A DNA stretch of 64,000 nt from the NCBI GenBank assembly GCA_947184155.2, contig CAMXCT020002079.1, positions 299,004 through 363,003 of the forward strand, written 5' to 3'. The notes under the pieces were generated by a model, which saw only the letters and a list, made by a program, of their open reading frames with translations, was not told where the DNA came from and did no database searches. The translations under genes were made by a program, and so were the position numbers. Origin of the DNA: Cladocopium goreaui. Lineage: Eukaryota > Sar > Dinophyceae > Suessiales > Symbiodiniaceae. The number at the start of each line of letters is the position of its first letter. Position 1 is the first letter of the stretch. Below are positions 1 to 8,100 of the stretch, in pieces.

Positions 1-104
1 GCTGACCATTCTGCAAGATCAGGTGCATTACAGCGATACGTCTAAGCTGTGGTCGACAAGCACAAAGAATATCAACTGGGTTAAGTGTCACTGCGGCCTG
101 AAAA

Positions 105-689
105 TCAACATTTCTGAAGAAGTAGACAGCAGACACTTGGTACGCCCCAGCGATGACTCGTCGAATAAATGTCGATTGTGCGTCCAGTGAGTTGCGGGCA
201 ATCGTTGATTTCCTCGGCAGTGTTACCTCTGGTCAAATGTTGGATAGTATCATCTCCGAATATCATTTGTAAGTCTGAGAATTCGTATCCACATTCCAGA
301 ACGTAGGTGACCAGCTTCTTGAATACGAGGGATCCATGGTATGCATTTGTGAAGCCCTCTTCACCCAGGTCGTCCTTCGCATTTGGGTTGCCGATCTCTT
401 GGTAGAGCTCTCTCATTCGGTCGTCCGTCGGCTCAATGAGATATCCGTCATCATCTTCCCCTAAGTATGGTACTTTGGGGTCAAGGTCCAACCTGTAGTA
501 TGGATTCCTTTGAAATTGCTGCCATCCAGATTCAATCTCTTCACAGAAATTCCGTTGGAAGTGTCTGTAAATTCTGAGCATGTTGTTCCCGATTTGTAGC
601 AACAAGATCTTGATTAGGTCGGGTTGAGCATCACCGATCTGGCATGGCTCGGACGGTAGGACTTTGGATCCAAATTCCACTCGTTTCAT
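105..689 (-). CDS. E1 extension, small downstream frame of unknown function
   Basis: This 194-residue frame starts at an ATG whose last two bases form part of the stop of the upstream frame (ATGA at 686-689). That arrangement permits re-initiation, or it may simply mark an indel. The first 170 residues look protein-like (LLLQIGNNMLRIYRHFQ, YYRLDLDPKVPYLGEDDDGYL) and acidic, with no recognisable motif. The final residues look like out-of-frame sequence. The E1 polyprotein may continue beyond the window edge in another phase. Confidence 0.4.
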   Translation of the reverse strand: MKRVEFGSKVLPSEPCQIGDAQPDLIKILLLQIGNNMLRIYRHFQRNFCEEIESGWQQFQRNPYYRLDLDPKVPYLGEDDDGYLIEPTDDRMRELYQEIGNPNAKDDLGEEGFTNAYHGSLVFKKLVTYVLECGYEFSDLQMIFGDDTIQHLTRGNTAEEINDCPQLTGRTIDIYSTSHRWGVPSVCCLLLQKC

Positions 690-3625
690 CCATGCAGGGT
701 ATGCGATGTATGCATTTCTTGCTTCACCGGCATGGTATTCCCCAATGTCAATGTCGGCATCATCTGCTCCTTCCTCTTCAATAGTCTCGGCTTTCTCACG
801 TTCTTCTTTGAGGAAGTCATCAACTTCATCTTGTTCCCTGAAGTCTCTTTTCTCCGACTTGAGCTCGTCCGTGTCAGGCTTTTGACTCGTATCGTCATTG
901 TCCTGCTGAGTCTCTCCGGTGGACTCGACATTTTGACATCATCATCCTGCTCGATTTCCACATCCTCTTCGTCGTCACTGGTCAGGTCAATCTTGATCTT
1001 CTCCCAAGTCTGTTTGACGTGATCCTTGACGTCATCCTCATGCGAACGTTGTTCGGCAGTTGGAACGCTGGCAATGGTGATCTTGACACGCTTTCTGAAG
1101 CCATGGCTGATCAGATATCCTTTACAGAATACACAAACTGCCAGTGTCGCCGGAGTTTCACATAGACAAGCTGGGCAAAGTCTGTGACCTTCTTTGTTCG
1201 GACGATGAGTAAGTGCGAGCAATGCGATGGCATCATTCCAGTCATTGTGTTGTGGGAAAAGTCGGCATGTAAAACTTTCATGTGCCATTTTGATGTCAAT
1301 GAGTTTGCGGAGCTCACTCAAATCTGGAGAAGATTCATCAGGCACTACATTCCCGATGAGGTTGTCAAATCGATCGATGGTTGCAATTTTCTTTGCACCT
1401 TTCACGGAGAGCACGAGTTGTTCGTAACCTTTTGTGACCATCAGACGATAAAATTCTCTCCTGTTCCAGTCATAATGCCATACTGCATCAAAGGCACTGA
1501 ATGGGATCGTCTGTTGCACTAGGATGTGTCCATCTGCTGAAACTCTTGGAGCAAATTTAGCAATGGATTCATGTGTCATGTAGATGTAGACAAGGTCTGC
1601 ACCTTCGATCTTCTTGAATCTCAAAATCGATTGACTTCTTTCATCCCACGGTGCGAAAGGTACGAAAAACGTGTTGATTCGATCTCCTCCTCCTCCGGGG
1701 CATAGACCTTCTCGGAAGATTTGCGATATGCATTCAAATGTGGTACAGTGAAAACCTCCTCCGAGTGTATATCCTACACCAGGATTCATCAAATAGGAAG
1801 TCTTGCTATCATCGATTCGAACTCCGCCTGGTGTTCTGGAATGAGCCATCGGTGCCCTGATCGCTACTGGCCAAAGCCATATTTCTCGATCATTGTTGCC
1901 GATCTCGATCCTCAATCTCTGGCGGTTGATCCTCCTCGTGAATGCATTTTCTGTTCTCAAAAATCTTTCCAATTCACCCTTGGTGACTTTCAAACCAAGG
2001 ATCTGTGCTCTGATCCTTCTCGTCTGTTTGTATTCAGTGAAGATGATTTTCTGGAAGTTGTCCCACCTCTTGACGATGATCTTGCAATCAGGTTCTGAAG
2101 TTCCTGCCAGGGTGTATCCATCTCTCCATATGTGGTCATATTTCATGATGTGTTCGACATTGACCCATCCAGCTTCGTCGCAAGGTAAGCCAAAATGATC
2201 TTTCTTGTCTTTGACACATCCTACAGAATGACGAAGAGCGGCATTGAACCTCTTTGACAAATCAATCTCCCATTGAGGTGTTTCCCATTTCTTTCCCATC
2301 CACTCGTTTTCGGCATATTTCTTGACATTGCACCAACCATTGCCAACATATTCTTCACCAGAAAGTCGGGCCATTTGGAGGATGCCAACGTCGTTGCCAT
2401 AGGTGTATGGTTGAAGATAACGGAAGTTCCAGTTGGTTCCATGTTCACTTCGTTGATCTCTCATCCATTTTTGGAATTCATCTGCGCTCTTGGGGTTCAG
2501 GCCATTGAGTTCTTGAATTGTGGGCAGTACCGGTGGAGATTCTTCGGCTGCTCTCTCAACAAGTGCATCAAGCTCTTGACGATTCCTCACGCCTTGGCCT
2601 GGAGGATGAACTTCGACTCCGTTCACGATGAAAGATCCACCTTCTTCTCGATCGCTAATCTCGTACATGAAGGCAGGTTGGCTGTAGAAGCTCTTGGTCA
2701 CTTCCTCCTTCTCCGTGAATCTCGTTCTTCTCCATCTCTTTCCTTCAGGCATGATTCCTTTCTTCGGGAGCTTGTCCTTTCTTCCCCTTGTAGCAGTTCT
2801 TGATCTTTCAGAAGAAGATGGGGATTTCGATTGCTGCTCCATCATCAATCTCATGCGCATAATTGCATCAATCACCGCTTCGTTGTCCTGTGCTTGGCAT
2901 TCATCCAGATTGTGATCGCCTCCACACACTAGACAATATCGGGCATTTGATGCGTCTGCGACAACTTTCTCAAACTGATCACGGAGACTTCGAACCTCTG
3001 TTCGGCGTTTCTTCGCTTCGGAAGGTTGACCCCCCATGTCCTCTGCATCATCATCAACTTCGATGTCATCAACCCCGGTGTCTGTCTCCCCTGAAGTTTG
3101 TTCCGTCCGAGTACCACGCGCCGTAGGCGACGGAGGTTCATCTTCTGGTTCTTCAACTTCAACTTCTTCTTCATCTTCACTAGATGAGATCTCGATCATC
3201 TCAGGGTTGTCATCGTAGTTCGCTGTTGGGATGATCGGCATTCTTGTGATCTCCTTTTGCATGAGCAGATCGAAAATCTTTGCCTCCCTCAGGATTGCGA
3301 TCACCATCTCGTTCTCGACTGGAGGAATGTATGCCTTCCTTGATCGATTGCGTTTCGTGTTGATGGTGTCGGTGTGACGACAAGAGCTGCTAAACAGCCA
3401 GAAGGATTCCTCAAGTCCAGCAAGGCAACTATCGATGTTCTTCCCCCATCCTTTGAACATTGTGGGGAATTGAATTCCCATCTCAAGCATTCCAAGCCAA
3501 AACTCAAAGATGTCGCCAATGTATTCTGCAGAGGCATTGGGAGGTAGAACCGACTCAACCTCCTCTTTGGTCAGCACCGTTTTCATGTAGTCATGGTATG
3601 CAACGTTTCCTCCATCCCAGAGCAA
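686..3625 (-). CDS. E1 extension: Tpt1/KptA-type RNA 2'-phosphotransferase domain with zinc knuckle
   Basis: This 979-residue frame has an acidic N-terminal region, then a zinc-knuckle-like C-x2-C-x3-H-x4-C (CLVCGGDHNLDEC, about residue 230). The Tpt1/KptA domain spans about residues 455-720. The family's N-terminal signature is seen as ALRHSVG (about 463) and GLPCDEAGWVNVEHIM (about 480-495). IRAQ (about 537) stands in for the IRAxQGHS box. FHCTTFECISQIFREGL (about 625) equals the LYHGT...I...GL box, and DRINTFF (about 646) stands where the family has RxHVHL. The later AVWHYDW fits the GVWL strand. So the four residues needed in yeast Tpt1 (Arg, His, Arg, Arg) all have counterparts. Known enzymes move an RNA 2'-phosphate to NAD+. 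A zinc-ribbon-like CPAC...CVFC follows at about residue 855. The GHS of the third box is not conserved, so activity is unproven. Confidence 0.65.
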   Translation of the reverse strand: MLWDGGNVAYHDYMKTVLTKEEVESVLPPNASAEYIGDIFEFWLGMLEMGIQFPTMFKGWGKNIDSCLAGLEESFWLFSSSCRHTDTINTKRNRSRKAYIPPVENEMVIAILREAKIFDLLMQKEITRMPIIPTANYDDNPEMIEISSSEDEEEVEVEEPEDEPPSPTARGTRTEQTSGETDTGVDDIEVDDDAEDMGGQPSEAKKRRTEVRSLRDQFEKVVADASNARYCLVCGGDHNLDECQAQDNEAVIDAIMRMRLMMEQQSKSPSSSERSRTATRGRKDKLPKKGIMPEGKRWRRTRFTEKEEVTKSFYSQPAFMYEISDREEGGSFIVNGVEVHPPGQGVRNRQELDALVERAAEESPPVLPTIQELNGLNPKSADEFQKWMRDQRSEHGTNWNFRYLQPYTYGNDVGILQMARLSGEEYVGNGWCNVKKYAENEWMGKKWETPQWEIDLSKRFNAALRHSVGCVKDKKDHFGLPCDEAGWVNVEHIMKYDHIWRDGYTLAGTSEPDCKIIVKRWDNFQKIIFTEYKQTRRIRAQILGLKVTKGELERFLRTENAFTRRINRQRLRIEIGNNDREIWLWPVAIRAPMAHSRTPGGVRIDDSKTSYLMNPGVGYTLGGGFHCTTFECISQIFREGLCPGGGGDRINTFFVPFAPWDERSQSILRFKKIEGADLVYIYMTHESIAKFAPRVSADGHILVQQTIPFSAFDAVWHYDWNRREFYRLMVTKGYEQLVLSVKGAKKIATIDRFDNLIGNVVPDESSPDLSELRKLIDIKMAHESFTCRLFPQHNDWNDAIALLALTHRPNKEGHRLCPACLCETPATLAVCVFCKGYLISHGFRKRVKITIASVPTAEQRSHEDDVKDHVKQTWEKIKIDLTSDDEEDVEIEQDDDVKMSSPPERLSRTMTIRVKSLTRTSSSRRKETSGNKMKLMTSSKKNVRKPRLLKRKEQMMPTLTLGNTMPVKQEMHTSHTLHG

Positions 3626-5112
3626 TCGATTGTGCGGATACCAGCGTCCCCTTCCTCACATCGTGTCTCACGTTGGACTGTGAATTGGCAAAGTAGGTTT
3701 CGTCTGCATTTGCCCTTCACCATGTATGCAGGCATTCGGATCGCACCTCGATGAGATACTTGCTTCAGGACGTCGTTTGACGTTTTGTATCCAGAAATCA
3801 TCGCAAGTGTGGCTGCCATCAAGAATTTCATCAAATCTCGTTCTGCATGAAGTTCTCTCCAATCAATGCAACTATTGTAGATATTGAGGAGTCTGGCGGC
3901 AACCCGAGCATCTTGCGAGAATTCGTCCATACCAATGACTTCAGTGCCATAAGTTCCAGATCTTGTCCAATTGCTCGCGCAGTTCAGACAGCTTGTGCGA
4001 TTCTCAGTGATGGTGTCCATACGAGGGTCACCATAGATGAGGCTTTTGCAAGTGTCACACATCAGATCGGAACGTTCAGTCACTTCAATCCAGTGTTCAT
4101 CTGCGTCAGTCAAAGGTTCGGGGGTGAATACGCCTCGTCGGATGTCCGTCCATGCCCTTCTCTGACCTGAGTCCTTCATGTGCTTCATTCCTCCAATGAT
4201 GTCAGCAGATCCAGTTTGTGCATCAGCTGTCTCTCTGTTGCGGAGGTTCGGGATGACCCCAGGGTGATCAGTGCATCTTTTGATCGTCTCTAGGTCAAAG
4301 CCCGTGTTCTTCACATGAACACATTCTTCATTCAATTCATGGACCATGTAATGATCCATTGCACAGTGAAGGAAAACCTTTTGTCGCATCAAGGATTTCT
4401 CCAAAATGGCCCAGATGATCTCCTTGCCATCACCTTGCCTCCAATAGAAAGGTTCAGATCCACATGCATAAATCTGTTTCCCAAATCTTTCGTGTGTGGA
4501 ATGCATGATGCCTTTGTTCCTCAAGATCTCGGCGAACTCCTCAGCGATGGAAACGATCGATGATTGGGATCCAAAGAATCGGGCGTCCTTCAAGATGTTG
4601 ACAAAGATTGGAGTAGGTGAATATTGACTGATTTCCTCAATGATTCCAGCCAGATTTTTGGCAAAATCATCCTCGGGGACCAAAATTCGATTCTGTCCTC
4701 TAAATAGCGATGCAAAAGATATCCAGACATGTACGGTGATGTTGGTGAGAGTGTCAGCATTGTAGCGAAGAAAATTCAACGCATTTCTGGCAATCTGCAA
4801 GAATGCTTCTGGATCTTCAAGTGATTCATAAGGTAGCTGGTAGACCTTGATGGATGCCACGCCCATGTTGTTGAGACCTGCTTCAATGTCATGAGTGGTC
4901 TTTGAGGTCGACTTCGTCTGGTACGTCAAATCAGTCAGGATAAGACATTTGTTCATCCTCACCTGCCCTCCTAGCTCATCCCATGACTCAATCCACGGCC
5001 TTCCTGCGACAAATTGACCGATCTGGTTGCTCAGGCTCCTGAGTCTCCTGCGAAGGCCGCCTTCCACAGTGTCCTGAATACCTAATGTCAGCATCGCTAA
5101 GACTTCCGTCAC
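3583..5112 (-). CDS. E1 extension protein part with zinc-ribbon-like CxxC pairs, function unknown
   Basis: This 509-residue frame overlaps the previous one by 125 bases in another phase. Its protein-like sequence starts at TEVLAMLTLG, so it is probably the continuation of the polyprotein after an indel near 5110. The first half alternates hydrophobic strands and helices (KCLILTDLTYQT, ITVHVWISFASLF, PIFVNILKDARFF). I do not recognise this fold. The middle has a Cys/His-containing stretch (VFLHCAMDHYMVHEL). Two CxxC pairs about 19 residues apart (CDTCKSLIYGDP ... CLNC, about 3975-4055) look like a zinc ribbon. It lies directly upstream of the Tpt1-like part, again with a short overlap (3583-3625). 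Confidence 0.55.
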   Translation of the reverse strand: MTEVLAMLTLGIQDTVEGGLRRRLRSLSNQIGQFVAGRPWIESWDELGGQVRMNKCLILTDLTYQTKSTSKTTHDIEAGLNNMGVASIKVYQLPYESLEDPEAFLQIARNALNFLRYNADTLTNITVHVWISFASLFRGQNRILVPEDDFAKNLAGIIEEISQYSPTPIFVNILKDARFFGSQSSIVSIAEEFAEILRNKGIMHSTHERFGKQIYACGSEPFYWRQGDGKEIIWAILEKSLMRQKVFLHCAMDHYMVHELNEECVHVKNTGFDLETIKRCTDHPGVIPNLRNRETADAQTGSADIIGGMKHMKDSGQRRAWTDIRRGVFTPEPLTDADEHWIEVTERSDLMCDTCKSLIYGDPRMDTITENRTSCLNCASNWTRSGTYGTEVIGMDEFSQDARVAARLLNIYNSCIDWRELHAERDLMKFLMAATLAMISGYKTSNDVLKQVSHRGAIRMPAYMVKGKCRRNLLCQFTVQRETRCEEGDAGIRTIDCSGMEETLHTMTT

Positions 5113-8100
5113 TGGATATCCTCTGCACCTGACGAGTTCGGTAGTCGTAGTGAGATAGGTAAAGCTTCAGCCATTCATGGTCGTTCTCATTGAGCATCTG
5201 GGCATCCAATTGTCCTTCAGTCAAGATGTTGAAGGAAAGTGCTGCATGGAAGGTCAAGCGTCTCAGGTACTGTTTCCATACTAAATTCGATCCATAGACA
5301 TGAGTGGAGTGAGGACCCTCGACAGTGGAGATGACGAATTCTTTGCCCGATCTCAGAAATGCGATCCGCTGTTCTTGATGGGCATAGTCTTCGGCTGCGT
5401 AAATGTACGTCGTCACATTTGAGGGTTTCTTCCTCTTCACCCAATCAACATTTGGCGTTTTGTCCTTGTCTTCCTCTTCCGTCTCCTTTTGCTCACTTGA
5501 TGATGTAGGTCCAGGTCCGGTTCGAAATGCGGACTGCGAGGACGAGGTAGCTCCGCCGCTTGTGGATGGTCTTGGCATTCTCTTAGGCTGAACACTGCCG
5601 CCCGGCGTTGCCGTGGGTTGGGCTTGTGATCCACCTTGAGATGTTGTCCCTCCAGGCGCGCTTGATCCTCCAGTTGGGTCATCTTGTGCCCATGATGGTT
5701 CTTCATTGTTCCATGCATCAAGTTCATCCGGCAACCTTCCATCATTGATCAGAAGAGGTTCATCCCATCTGTCGAAGTTGTGCAAGTTGCCACCAGTTCC
5801 TGCTTGCGTCTCAGTCATTGTCGTGATGAAGTCTTTGAGTTGACTGTGGCAGGCATGGCGTCGTTCCTTTTCAGAATATCTTGCACCTTCGTCTGCGATG
5901 GTAACATTGTAGCCCAATCCAATCAGAATTCCCAGCGGTATGTCGAATGAGTAGATGATCGACGTCTGGATTTCCGTCCATGCGGCGACTTTGGCAAAGT
6001 TTCCATCTCCTCGAGCACTAGTCTTATGACGTTCAATTGTCGAGCCCAGTGTAAGCAGGCATAGAAAATGATTCTGAGCTGCACTCCTTCCCTTCGGGCG
6101 TTCAGTCTCGAAGTCCACAGAGTCTCTCATCACATCTTGGAGAATGATCAAGTCGTGAGGATTGTGTTGGTTGTGGTATCTCAACGAAAATCTCAAAAGT
6201 TTGATGTGGGTCTCTACCATCTGCCGCATTGTTGCAAAGTAGTTCTCATTGTCAGAGGGAGATCTTGGATTGACTTTTGCCAACTCATCCATGACCTTGA
6301 AATACTCGGCAGTTCTTGTGACAGCTAACCACGATGTTGCGCTCGGTTCTGTGTTGAATGATGGTGTGCCACGATACAACTGTTTCATGTCTCTGATCTT
6401 GGCTTCGGCAAATGCGGCACTGTGTGTGTCGTCGAATGGTTCCGGAAAATGTCCCTTGGTGAGAACGATCCACAGCTCATCAAGTCTCGAATAGATGTTT
6501 TCATCCATCAGCAGACCCACCATATTATCCTCATAGGGGCATCTCGAGGTAAAGACCTTCACAAATCTTGACCCTCTCGACACAAATTCCCAGCCTAAGC
6601 ATTCTTTCTCGGAGTCCAGCGATCTCTGCAGGATCTTGTATGCTAACTCCAGAGCTTCACCAGTGGCTTCATTGGTGTACCTGGTGTTCGCAAAGTATGC
6701 AGAATACACGATCACTGGAGGCATGCCAAATCGAATCCATTGATTGACAGTGTCCTCCGAAGAGAGCAAGCGGGGTCCCGTGTTTCGTGTGTCCCTGAAC
6801 GGAGGTGGCGTTCGAGCCGTGATCACTTTCTCATATGTCTCTTTGAGAATCGTCTGAACTATTGTGGTTCTTTTGTTTGAGAATTGTCCTAGAGACTTTA
6901 AATCAACTCCTTCCGTCATTGTGATTTTCAATGGTTCAGTCCGTATCGACAAATAACAATGCGACAATGCCCCAATCAACTCCAATAATTGTACGGACCG
7001 TTGGTCGCGAAACAAGAAATTGTCGTTGAATTCAGAAAGCAGATGCCACAGAAATGCCGAAGACCACGAAGATCTTGTCAAAGGTGATGTTGATCTCGAA
7101 AGGTACCAGTGCAGAAGAGAGCGCTCGAACGAAAGGTCGATGGCGTCGGGCCCTCGAATGGCACAGGCGTTTGTCGACACCAGCTTGATCGGGTGACTGC
7201 GGACATTCTCCGAATCACGAGACAATTCACTCAGCCAATCATCATCAGGCGCAATGATTTTCCAATGCTTTCTCACCTTGACGTTCACAAATGGACTATT
7301 CTTGATCACATGTTCATTGATGCCTTTCATAATAATCTTGGCTATCCATTTTGTATAAACTTGAGTGATGCGAGTTTCCCTACCGGCACATTCCGCATGG
7401 TCATGACGGCGATCACACTTTCTACGTAGTTTTGGAAACGATACCCCCCACGTGACAACCTTCCAAGGTTTCTTGATTGGTTTAGGAGTTTCTTGAGATT
7501 GTGATTTCAGGCCATACATGCAACCATCGAATTTGTGCTCATGAGATACAGTTCCTTCCACGAGATCAGTCATCCTACGGTCCTTCCAGTAACCACAACC
7601 TCTAGGCAGTTCAAGCAAGGCTGGCGACCCCATGTTGATGAGTTCACATAGCATTGACGTAAACACTTCCCACATGGCCCAGAAGATCTGCTTCTTTGCT
7701 TCAATGAGTTGTGTCGTCGCTTCACTGACCCATCGATTGATTCGGTTCCATGGGGAACCTCCTGTACATGGACCTGCAAAGAACACTGAATCGAGTTTGG
7801 TCCTGAGGCACCGTCTTGCTTTGCATATTCCGTATGGTGAGAGCATGTCATCATCTTCAGTGATGGGCACGACATGGAACTTCATTTCATCTTGCATCTT
7901 GTTCTGCAGAAATGTGAACCAATTTCTCTCTTCGGAACACAACAAGACGAAGCATGGGACGTCTCGAGGAACTTCAATTAGATTAATTGCAAGGGAAAAC
8001 TTGGCAAACTTGGATGTCATTAAGTCACAAGGTGATTTGGATAATTGAAATTCTAAGGTTCTGTTCTCACGATCTCTCCACAGGATTACCGACACTTTGG

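Noticed and set aside
664-3696. Plus-strand frames of 60-176 residues opposite the Tpt1-like gene
   Set aside because: They are shadows of the minus-strand coding sequence with Ser/Phe-rich composition.
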